NCBI GenBank assembly: GCA_016928775.1 | Contig: JAFGKD010000069.1 | Span: 1-64,000 of the forward strand | Source of the DNA: Candidatus Zhuqueibacterota bacterium | Lineage (GTDB): Bacteria > Zhuqueibacterota > Zhuqueibacteria > Residuimicrobiales > Krinioviventaceae | DNA: 64,000 nt | Direction: 5' to 3' | Shown: piece by piece, positions 1 to 7,974 of the stretch | Numbering within the stretch: position 1 is the first letter of the stretch | Layout of the letters: the number at the start of each line of letters is the position of its first letter | Program-made: the position numbers and the translations under genes | The notes under the pieces: model-generated | The model's input: the letters and a program-made list of their open reading frames with translations, nothing else | The model's database searches: none | Told to the model about the DNA's origin: nothing

Positions 1-276
1 GTTCCTTTTTTGCTGGATGTGATTCTCTGTGTTCTTTGTGTTCTCTGTGGTTGGCTTGTAAACTTTGCCAAAAAAACACGATGTTTCTGATTTGTAGTAC
101 GGATGAAACACGGATCATATCATTCATTTTAATCTTTTTTAGCCTCCAGTCCCAAAACTTTCTTGAAGAAAAGCCGAAAAATCCGTGCTCATCCGTGTGC
201 ATTGGGCCGCACTGTGTGATTTTTTGGCGAGCTATTATTTTTCGCTGTAGAGAAACCTCAAAAGAATGGCGAGAAC
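1..276. repeat. Intergenic region with interspersed-repeat remnants
   Basis: No credible gene is seen. Bases 20-55 are a low-complexity run built from the word TCTGTGTTCT and variants. Bases 96-115 and 181-200 form an imperfect inverted repeat around GGATGAAACACGGAT and ATCCGTGCTCATCC, with about 65 bases between the arms. Such sequences often recur between genes in environmental FCB-type genomes (recollection, not searched). The ORF-like stretch at 36-359 has no domain and overlaps the end of the peptidase gene, so it is not called. Confidence 0.45.
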
Positions 277-2409
277 CTACAATCCTAATTTCTCAATCAA
301 CCACGTTGCGCCGCCAAATTTTTCTACCACAAACAAAATATAACGAATGTCGACACTAATGGTGCGCTGCAAATCGGGGATGATGTAATAATCACCAACA
401 ACGCTCTCATAGGTCATGTCAAAGATGATGCCGATGACCTCGCCTTTGGCATTGAGGGTTGGCGAACCCGAGTTGCCACCAGTGACGTTGGTGGCGTTCA
501 AAAAGCAGGTGACAACATCCTGAGCCTCGGGATCAACATATTGGCCAAAGTCTTTGGTTTCGTACAGCAATTTTATTTTATCCGGGACAATAAACGGAAA
601 CTCACCTGTCTCCTTTTCGAAAACGCCGGTCAGTGTGGTGACAGCGCGATAATCCACGCCGTCGCGCGGTGAATAACCGGCAACGTTGCCAAACGTCAAG
701 CGAAGCGTGGAATTGGCATCCGGAGCGATCCGTCCGTTGGTGAATTCCAGCATTCCTTGCAGCACGTTTCGTTTCAACTCTGATTTTTGCTGATTGAGTG
801 CTTTCTCCTGCTCGCGTAGATCGGCGAGCTGTTCTTCCAGACTCGCAGCCAATTCGATCAGCGGATCATGAATTTTATGCAGCTTTTTTAAATCATATTC
901 CAGCAACTCGGCACGTTTTTCACCGGATTGCAAAATCGTGCACTGATAAAGATCATCCACAAAATCAACGATTTTTTGCTCTGATTGCGTCGCTAAAATG
1001 TCCCTGAAGGCATGTGGAACAACAGACGGGTCAGATTTTACCATACTGCCAAGCATAAATTTAAAATAGGCCTTGTCCGTCTCGATATCATAACTGCGAT
1101 CAGCCAAAAGCACAGCCTGCCGGATATCGTCAAAATCCCGTTCCTGAAATCCGGTTTCCCGTTCTGCATCCGGTTTTTCTTTTTCATAAACTGTGCGATA
1201 AATCGTGTGCGCTTGCGACAACAGCATTGGCGCGGTATAACGGCTGACAACTTGTTCAAGCTGTCGTTGCCTGTCCTGAATTTTTTCATAGTTATCCAGA
1301 AAATTATGATAATCCTGCAAGGCTTTGGCATAATCAGTCGATGCTTCCGATCTCGCCCATTGCAGAAACGCGTTTTCCTGTTGCTGCTTTTTGTGGAGGA
1401 GATCAATACTGGCAAATCCTTGCAATTTGCCGGTATAATTTTTATGCGAGTTGGCGAGACCGCGTATTTTGCCGGCGTATTTGATTTGTATATCTCGACT
1501 TGTGCTGCACCTGTTTTCATAAAAATTAGTGATCTCTTTATAAAGCGACAAACGTTGTTGCATATAAGCAATGGACTGCTCGACCTCCTTGACTGTATAG
1601 TTGCGATAGGTGCGGCCGGGATAGCCCATAACAAATGTAAAGTCGCCCTCATCGACGCCATCGAGGGAAATTTTTAAAAAGGATTCGGGATGATACGGTA
1701 CATTATCCGGACTGTAAGGTTTGCCAACGCCATCTTTGGACACATAAGCGCGCAAAAAAGTAAAATCGCATGTATGTCGCGGCCACATCCAGTTATCGAT
1801 TTCGCCACCAAATCGTCCCAGATCTTCCGGCGGCGCAAAGACGATGCGGACATCCTGCAAGCGTTTGTAACGATAGAGATAATAATGTTTGCCGCTGTAA
1901 ATGCTCTTGATTTCTGCGCGAATATCGGGTCCGGCTTTTTCAGCCTTTTTCACCAGTTTCTTTTTGATTCGATCCAGCGCATCATATTTTTCCCGAAAAG
2001 TCATATTATCTTTTATAGCCGCCATAACTTGGTCCGTCACATCATCATAGCCGAGTAATATATTGGCGGTTTGGCCGAATGCCTGAATCTCATCCGTAAA
2101 ATCGTTAGCAATAAAGCCGTTTTTCAAATAGTCGTGTTCCGCATCAGATGCGCGCTGAATGGCGCGAAATGCAACGTGATGGTTGGTCAAAATCAGGCCG
2201 TCATTGCTGATAAAGCTGCCGGTTGCGCCATTGAGTTTGACGATAGCGTTCACAAGACCGGCGCTATCCGTGCGAAACAGGTCTCCCGGCTCTAATTGCA
2301 TTCCCCGCTCCGGTAAATCCAAATCGGCGATCTGATGCGGCAGCCACATACCGTCGTCAGCATTCAACTCCAAGCTCCATAGTATAAAAAGAACCAGAAT
2401 TCGCTTCAT
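277..2409 (-). CDS. S46 family serine dipeptidyl peptidase (DPP7/DPP11-like)
   Basis: A secreted or periplasmic exopeptidase that should remove dipeptides from the N-terminus of oligopeptides. The 710-residue length fits the S46 family. A signal peptide (MKRILVLFILWSLELNA) opens the protein; the ATG at 2409 is chosen over an ATG 57 bases upstream because it starts the signal peptide and has GGAG five to eight bases before it. The chymotrypsin-like triad is visible: His in TNHHVA (residues 75-80), Asp within DNWMWPRHTCDF, and Ser647 in GNSGSP. Residue 665, eighteen after the serine in FDMTYE, is Met; as recalled, DPP11 has Arg and DPP7 has Gly at this specificity position. It is divergent from the next gene. 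Confidence 0.93.
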   Translation of the reverse strand: MKRILVLFILWSLELNADDGMWLPHQIADLDLPERGMQLEPGDLFRTDSAGLVNAIVKLNGATGSFISNDGLILTNHHVAFRAIQRASDAEHDYLKNGFIANDFTDEIQAFGQTANILLGYDDVTDQVMAAIKDNMTFREKYDALDRIKKKLVKKAEKAGPDIRAEIKSIYSGKHYYLYRYKRLQDVRIVFAPPEDLGRFGGEIDNWMWPRHTCDFTFLRAYVSKDGVGKPYSPDNVPYHPESFLKISLDGVDEGDFTFVMGYPGRTYRNYTVKEVEQSIAYMQQRLSLYKEITNFYENRCSTSRDIQIKYAGKIRGLANSHKNYTGKLQGFASIDLLHKKQQQENAFLQWARSEASTDYAKALQDYHNFLDNYEKIQDRQRQLEQVVSRYTAPMLLSQAHTIYRTVYEKEKPDAERETGFQERDFDDIRQAVLLADRSYDIETDKAYFKFMLGSMVKSDPSVVPHAFRDILATQSEQKIVDFVDDLYQCTILQSGEKRAELLEYDLKKLHKIHDPLIELAASLEEQLADLREQEKALNQQKSELKRNVLQGMLEFTNGRIAPDANSTLRLTFGNVAGYSPRDGVDYRAVTTLTGVFEKETGEFPFIVPDKIKLLYETKDFGQYVDPEAQDVVTCFLNATNVTGGNSGSPTLNAKGEVIGIIFDMTYESVVGDYYIIPDLQRTISVDIRYILFVVEKFGGATWLIEKLGL

Positions 2410-2582
2410 TTCTTCTCCACGTTTTTTGAATCCTGTGAGATGGCAATTTACATATTTTTGCTGCATTATCCTATCCTCTTCATCTGGTTAGACTTTTTCA
2501 ACTGAGAAAAGCAGGTTTTGTTTTTCGTTTCTTTTTTGTATTATTAGCTTAAATGCACACTACTCTTTTCCGGAGGTACACC

Positions 2583-3191
2583 ATGTCTCGTTTTGCAAAA
2601 ATAATAGTGGTCATGATCATCACAGCCTGTTCATTTGTTTACGCCAATCCGAATTATTATGTGAATATTGGCATGTCCAAGCCATTTGCGCCGGATGATT
2701 TTCAGAATCATTGGCGTTCCGGTTTTAATGTCGGCCTGGGCCTGGGCTATAATTTTTCCCCGAAATTTGAGATTCAGGGTGAGTTTTTATATGACAATTT
2801 CCAACTGGATGATATCGCCTTTTTAAATGACATTACTGGCAACAATGATGTGTACGCTTCTGTCGCCGGAGGCGGCGCATCCCTCTATGCGGTTTACGCC
2901 AATTTTAAATATCTGTCACCGATCGAGAGAAACACCTCCTTGACGCCTTATATCGTTGGTTCTTTGGGATTAGCAGCGCAGCAGATTGCCGAAAAAAAAG
3001 TGACTGTGGAGGAAGGACCTTATACCATTCCAAAAGAATCACAAACCTCACCGGGTGTCGGCTTGGGCATTGGCGTTGAAATCGTGATGGGCGGCCGGAC
3101 ATCTTTTGTTGTCGAGGGTCGATTTAATATTTTGTTCACCGACGAGACGACGGTCTATTTTCCTCTCAAGCTCGGAATTGTCATTCGATAA
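2583..3191 (+). CDS. Outer-membrane beta-barrel protein
   Basis: A 202-residue exported protein. The start at 2583 gives a clean signal peptide (MSRFAKIIVVMIITACSFVYA) and follows a strong GGAGG at 2572-2576; an ATG 30 bases upstream would put the ribosome site inside the gene. The mature part alternates hydrophobic and polar residues, is rich in Gly and aromatic residues (NVGLGLGYNFSPKFEIQGEF) and ends in strand-like segments, as in small OmpW/OmpA-type eight-stranded barrels. The function is unknown. It lies 28 bases upstream of the sulfatase and may be transcribed with it. Confidence 0.75.
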   Translation: MSRFAKIIVVMIITACSFVYANPNYYVNIGMSKPFAPDDFQNHWRSGFNVGLGLGYNFSPKFEIQGEFLYDNFQLDDIAFLNDITGNNDVYASVAGGGASLYAVYANFKYLSPIERNTSLTPYIVGSLGLAAQQIAEKKVTVEEGPYTIPKESQTSPGVGLGIGVEIVMGGRTSFVVEGRFNILFTDETTVYFPLKLGIVIR

Positions 3192-3219
3192 TTTTATGAC
3201 AAAAACATGAGGCTCCATC

Positions 3220-4608
3220 ATGCACATGCCACACACGCGCCGCCATTTTCTCAAAACAGCAGCGGCGACTACGATCGCACTGACCTGTACAAAAGTGAAA
3301 AATGAAACCAAACCAAATTTTTTGCTGATTCTGGTCGACGATCTCGGATGGGGTGACCTGTCCGCTTACGGCGCGCAAGACCTCAAGACGCCGAACATCG
3401 ACGCACTCGTATCAGAGGGAATGAAATTCACCAATTTTTACGCCAATTGTCCCGTGTGCTCACCGACGCGCGCCGCATTGCTCAGCGGACGCTATCAGGA
3501 TTTTGTCGGTGTACCCGGCGTCATACGGACGTTTCAGAACAATTCCTGGGGCTATTTGCATCCCGATGTAAAACTGATGCCGCACCTGTTGCAAGAGCAC
3601 GGTTATCAGACGGCACTCATCGGCAAATGGCATCTCGGCCTCTCCTCGCCGAACATACCGAACGAACGCGGCTTTGATTTTTTTCATGGTTTTTTAGGCG
3701 ATATGATGGATGATTATTATACGCATCGTCGCCATGGCATAAATTATATGCGGCACAATCAAGAGGAAATCGATCCACCTGGTCACGCCACGGATCTGTT
3801 CACAACCTGGGCTCAGGATTATTTAAAAAGCAAAGATCGGCACAAGCCATTTTTCCTCTACCTGGCCTATAATGCGCCGCACACGCCCATTCAACCACCG
3901 GCCGAGTGGGTGAAACGCGTGCAGCAGCGAGAATCCAATATGGAGACCAAACGCGCCCATCTCGTCGCCCTCATCGAACATCTGGATGACGGCATCGGTC
4001 GCGTTTTGCAAACGCTAAAAGAGACGGGATTGGAACAAGAAACCATTGTTCTCTTTACCAGCGACAACGGTGGACAATTGAACGTCGGCGCGAACAACGG
4101 ACCGTTTCGTAACGGCAAAGGCTCGCTATATGAGGGTGGCATCAAGGTGCCAATGTGTTTCAAATGGCCGGGCAAAATTTTGTCGGGTAGCACCAGTGAT
4201 CGAATCGGCATGACCATGGATGTGTTGCCGACATTTTTCGCCGCCGCCGGTATTCCAATAAATCACGAGATTGATGGTGACTCTTTTCTGCCCACTGCGC
4301 TCGGTCAGGATCAACCAGCATCCTCGCGCGACCTCTTCTGGGGGCGCCGCGAGGGTGAGGAATGCCCCACATGCAACTTTCCGATTGCCGGCACAATCTA
4401 TGGTATGCGTCGCGGTGACTGGAAGCTACTGCAGCCGCATCCGGGGTGCGAATTTGAGCTGTACAATTTGTCGGCTGATCCCCTGGAAGAAAACAATCTG
4501 GCACAAGAAGAGCCGGCAAAATTCCAGGAATTGTCTGATGCGCTGCAGCGCCAATTGAACGAATACGCTAAAGTACCGTGGTTGCCGCCGGAATATCGCG
4601 AAATATGA
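3220..4608 (+). CDS. Type I sulfatase (arylsulfatase family), exported
   Basis: Hydrolyses sulfate esters, probably on polysaccharides or glycosides. The N-terminus has a twin-arginine-like leader (TRRHFLKTAAAT). The metal-binding Asp pair is D40-D41 (LVDDLGWGD), and the formylglycine motif C80-S-P-T-R lies in the sulfatase signature CSPTRAALLSGRY; the second signature follows as GYQTALIGKWHLG. SDNGG is also conserved. The Cys must be converted to formylglycine by a maturase, and none is in this window. The start has TGAGG seven bases upstream. It precedes a T9SS-tagged binding protein and a GH66 enzyme, which suggests use of a sulfated glycan, but this is inference. Confidence 0.93.
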   Translation: MHMPHTRRHFLKTAAATTIALTCTKVKNETKPNFLLILVDDLGWGDLSAYGAQDLKTPNIDALVSEGMKFTNFYANCPVCSPTRAALLSGRYQDFVGVPGVIRTFQNNSWGYLHPDVKLMPHLLQEHGYQTALIGKWHLGLSSPNIPNERGFDFFHGFLGDMMDDYYTHRRHGINYMRHNQEEIDPPGHATDLFTTWAQDYLKSKDRHKPFFLYLAYNAPHTPIQPPAEWVKRVQQRESNMETKRAHLVALIEHLDDGIGRVLQTLKETGLEQETIVLFTSDNGGQLNVGANNGPFRNGKGSLYEGGIKVPMCFKWPGKILSGSTSDRIGMTMDVLPTFFAAAGIPINHEIDGDSFLPTALGQDQPASSRDLFWGRREGEECPTCNFPIAGTIYGMRRGDWKLLQPHPGCEFELYNLSADPLEENNLAQEEPAKFQELSDALQRQLNEYAKVPWLPPEYREI

Positions 4609-4626
4609 AAACTGGAGATATAGCAC

Positions 4627-5808
4627 ATGCATTTGACTAAAGGTTTCTTTTATATTTGTTTGATATTTTTGTCCTCCCTCTGTGTCCGACAAACTCACGC
4701 CGAAGAGGTGGTCAACGAATTGTATTTCACAGCTGACTTGACCGATATCTATGGCACCGGCCTCGGATTTTTTGATCCCAATGAGGATATTCTGAATTTG
4801 ATGGGTCTGGACTGGGTCGGCGCCACCGTCGTTGAAGATGAAAGTGAGCGACGATTTGAGGAAGACCCATTTAATCCCGGGATTTTTACGACGACCATGA
4901 TGATCCGTGGACAGGAAGGCGATTCAACAAAATGGAAATGCAAAGCTGAACCCGAAGCCCGCTTTTATAACTGGGGGTGGGAAATTTCGCCGGACTATTG
5001 GTACACGATCCAGGAAGACGGGCATCTTGCGGAAATCGAATTCAAACCGCATATCTTCCCCATTCAGCCGGCTATTGCAGAAGCGGTGGTCGTCCTGTTT
5101 CAGGTGGATATGACCAGGGCGACAAATTATTACACGCAGGAGAAAATCGATCCGGCCACTGTCGAATGGGTGGGATTAAAGGGACAAAACTCGGTTTTGG
5201 GCGCCTGGGCAGGTGACTGGCTGCCGTCGGACACGCTGGCTACGCCAAAAACCCTGCATGTGTTGCGCGACCATGGTATCAACGGCGACAAAATTGCCTG
5301 CGACTCTATTTTTTCGGCATTTGTTGAATTCCCCGCCGGCAATGAAGGCGGCCCCGGCTTGTTTAAATATGGCGCCTATTACCCGGGCGCGCTGGAAGCA
5401 AATGGCGGTGTGAGTCCCCTTGACAACGAAATGCACGGTACCGATCACTGGATCAATATCAAGGTTGGCGGGCAAACAGAAGTTTTGAATCGTTTTGGCG
5501 TGCTCGAAGGGATCACGCAGGTGGCGAAAAAAACGGATGCGCTGCCAAAAGATATCAGACTGGAAAACTATCCCAATCCCTTCAATCCGTTAACCACTAT
5601 TGAGTATAACCTGCCGCAACACGCCAAAGTGGTCTTGTCGGTTTATACTGTGACCGGAAGAAAAATGGTCGAACTGGTGGACGGATCGCAAGACCGCGGG
5701 AAACATGCCGTTGCACTGGATGCATCCGATTGGCCTACCGGCGTTTATATCGTTCAACTCAACGCCGATGATGTGCGTTTAAATAAAAAGATAATTCTGG
5801 TCAAATAA
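4627..5808 (+). CDS. T9SS-sorted secreted protein, probable carbohydrate-binding beta-sandwich
   Basis: A 393-residue protein with a signal peptide (residues 1-25). Residues about 27-130 and 155-275 look like two related beta-rich modules; the first has Trp-rich segments (FYNWGWEISPDYWY) reminiscent of starch-binding domains, but no family is certain. Residues about 315-393 are a T9SS C-terminal sorting domain: YPNPFNPLTTIEY, then VYTVTGRKM, PTGVYIVQL and a basic end (KKIILVK). The protein is therefore expected on the cell surface or outside the cell. It is followed, in the same reading frame after its TAA, by the GH66 gene and may deliver substrate to it. Confidence 0.8.
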   Translation: MHLTKGFFYICLIFLSSLCVRQTHAEEVVNELYFTADLTDIYGTGLGFFDPNEDILNLMGLDWVGATVVEDESERRFEEDPFNPGIFTTTMMIRGQEGDSTKWKCKAEPEARFYNWGWEISPDYWYTIQEDGHLAEIEFKPHIFPIQPAIAEAVVVLFQVDMTRATNYYTQEKIDPATVEWVGLKGQNSVLGAWAGDWLPSDTLATPKTLHVLRDHGINGDKIACDSIFSAFVEFPAGNEGGPGLFKYGAYYPGALEANGGVSPLDNEMHGTDHWINIKVGGQTEVLNRFGVLEGITQVAKKTDALPKDIRLENYPNPFNPLTTIEYNLPQHAKVVLSVYTVTGRKMVELVDGSQDRGKHAVALDASDWPTGVYIVQLNADDVRLNKKIILVK

Positions 5809-5820
5809 TGGAGATCGATA

Positions 5821-7860
5821 CTGAAATTTTTCAAGATATTATACTCTGCATCGCTGTACGTCTTTGGGGCTGTTGCCATCCTGCACGCCGGTGGCCTGCA
5901 CTCTGTCGCGACGGATAAAGCTCGTTATTCACTCGGCGAGCCTGTGAACTTTGACGTGCGCCTCGACGAACCGGAACAGCGTCACACTTTATACATATCC
6001 TATTTTCACCTGGATCATCAAATAGAAAAGCAGTTGATTGCCGTCACTTCTGATCCGATATTCTGGACCTGGCAGCCGCCACCGACGGATTACCGGGGAT
6101 ATTTGGCGGAGATCATCCTGCGCGATGATACGTCAGCGCTGGATACCACATGGATCGCCGTCGACGTCTCATCCGATTGGGGTAAATTTCCACGCTACGG
6201 ATTTTTATCCACATATCCGTATTTGAGTGATTCAGCGATCATAAAAACCATCGCCGAGCTGAGCCGCTACCATATCAACGGATTGCAATTTTACGATTGG
6301 CACTATAAACACCACCTGCCGCTCAGCGGATCACCAGAACATCCGGCGGAAACCTGGAACGATATCGCCAACCGCACAAATTACCTGAGCACGGTTGCCG
6401 GATACATTCAAGCGGCGCATGAGCATAATATGCAAGCCATGTCCTACAACCTCCTGTTTGGCGCGTATCGCGATGCTGCGATGGATGGTGTGCGAAATGA
6501 CTGGCGCTTGTACAAAGATCCCTTTCACAGTCAACCTGATTTTCATGACCTCCCGTCATCATGGGCGAGTGATATTTATCTCATCGATCCATCGAATCCG
6601 CAGTGGATCAACTATATCATGAGCAAAACAGAGGACGCCTTTGCTGTGTTGAATTTTGACGGCTGGCACATCGACCAGCTTGGGGATAGAGGTCCGCTGT
6701 ACAATTATGCCGGCCAGCCCGTGTCACTGCCCGACACTTATTCTCCTTTTATTCGAGAAGCGAAAAAATCGCTCCAGACACATCTCGTCATGAATGCGGT
6801 GAACCAATATGGTCAAGCCCAGATTGCCACCGCACCGGTTGATTTTTTGTATACAGAAGTCTGGTCACCTAACAACAGCTACAGCTCGCTGGTATCGATT
6901 ATTCGTCAGAACCAGTCCTGGTCGAACAGCACATTGGCAACGGTATTGGCCGCCTATGTGAACAGGAGCAGATCATCGCAACCGGGTGTATTGAATGCGC
7001 CCGCTGTTCTGTTAGCCGACGCGGTTATTTTTGCCGCTGGTGGCGCGCATCTCGAGCTTGGCGAGCATATGTTGGCGAATGAGTATTTTCCAAATGATAA
7101 TTTGCACATGTCAGACGAGCTCAAAAAACAGCTCATTACCTATTACGATTTTTTAGTCGCATACCAAAATCTGCTGCGCGATGGCGGCGATTTCAACCAG
7201 GATTATCTGCAATCTGAAGGGAAAATATCGATTCGTAATAATGCGCGCAAAGGCAGCGTATGGAGTTTTGCCAAAGAATTGCAAAATCGCCGGATATTTC
7301 ATCTCATCAACTTTGTCAATGCAACGACGCTGGAGTGGTCTGATGAGAAGAGCGATCAACCGGAACCGGATGTATTGGAAAACATGCCCGTCTTTTTCAC
7401 GTCCTCGCGGGATGTCAAATCGCTTTGGTACGCATCTCCGGACGTGGCGGGTGGCACAGCGCACCGTCTTGCTTACAACCAACATGGTGATACCGTTCGA
7501 TGTGTCATTCCCACGCTCAAGTATTGGGACATGCTGATCGCCGACTATGAACCGGCAGCAAAAATTGATGTCTCTACATCCCGGGCACCGCAGCAATTTT
7601 TACTCTATCCGAGCTATCCAAATCCATTCAATCCCGCTACGACGGTGCACTTTCGCTTCACGCAAAAGTCAACAGCAAAATGTGATATTTATAATATCAT
7701 GGGCAGGTTTATTCACACTTTGGTCGATCAAGAGCTGGCGGCAGGTGATTTTTCGTTTTTATGGGAACCGGCGAAAAGCCTCCCGGGCGGCGTTTATATG
7801 GTGGTTTTGCAGGGAGAGGATGGTGTTGCGCTGAGGCAAAAAATTGCATATATAAAATAG
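5821..7860 (+). CDS. GH66 dextranase / cycloisomaltooligosaccharide glucanotransferase-like enzyme, T9SS-sorted
   Basis: Family GH66 enzymes cut or transglycosylate alpha-1,6-glucans (dextran). The (beta/alpha)8 region runs about residues 100-450 and includes INGLQFYDWHYKHH, the likely nucleophile Asp in GWHIDQLGDR and the likely acid/base Glu in YTEVWSP (assigned from memory of family motifs). The C-terminus is a T9SS sorting domain (SYPNPFNPATTVHF, ending RQKIAYIK). The first standard start codon in frame is GTG at 5944, but the frame stays open upstream and encodes a good signal peptide (LKFFKILYSASLYVFGAVA) beginning at CTG 5821, seven bases after GGAG. A CTG start is therefore proposed; otherwise a start codon has been lost. 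Confidence 0.85.
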   Translation: MKFFKILYSASLYVFGAVAILHAGGLHSVATDKARYSLGEPVNFDVRLDEPEQRHTLYISYFHLDHQIEKQLIAVTSDPIFWTWQPPPTDYRGYLAEIILRDDTSALDTTWIAVDVSSDWGKFPRYGFLSTYPYLSDSAIIKTIAELSRYHINGLQFYDWHYKHHLPLSGSPEHPAETWNDIANRTNYLSTVAGYIQAAHEHNMQAMSYNLLFGAYRDAAMDGVRNDWRLYKDPFHSQPDFHDLPSSWASDIYLIDPSNPQWINYIMSKTEDAFAVLNFDGWHIDQLGDRGPLYNYAGQPVSLPDTYSPFIREAKKSLQTHLVMNAVNQYGQAQIATAPVDFLYTEVWSPNNSYSSLVSIIRQNQSWSNSTLATVLAAYVNRSRSSQPGVLNAPAVLLADAVIFAAGGAHLELGEHMLANEYFPNDNLHMSDELKKQLITYYDFLVAYQNLLRDGGDFNQDYLQSEGKISIRNNARKGSVWSFAKELQNRRIFHLINFVNATTLEWSDEKSDQPEPDVLENMPVFFTSSRDVKSLWYASPDVAGGTAHRLAYNQHGDTVRCVIPTLKYWDMLIADYEPAAKIDVSTSRAPQQFLLYPSYPNPFNPATTVHFRFTQKSTAKCDIYNIMGRFIHTLVDQELAAGDFSFLWEPAKSLPGGVYMVVLQGEDGVALRQKIAYIK

Positions 7861-7974
7861 CCATGGTCGCAAGTATCCGCCGGAACTTTTTTCATCGAAA
7901 AGAATCTTTAATAAAAATCCGACCATAGACGACAAGACATGTATCTGATCTCACATCGGGAAGGAAGCTCCCAT

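Noticed and set aside
36..359. Plus-strand open frame at the window start
   Set aside because: It reads through repeat sequence and the end of the peptidase gene, and has no domain.
1012..1677. Long opposite-strand open frames inside the S46 gene, and similar frames across the window
   Set aside because: They overlap a gene with clear catalytic motifs and encode no recognisable domain or ribosome site.
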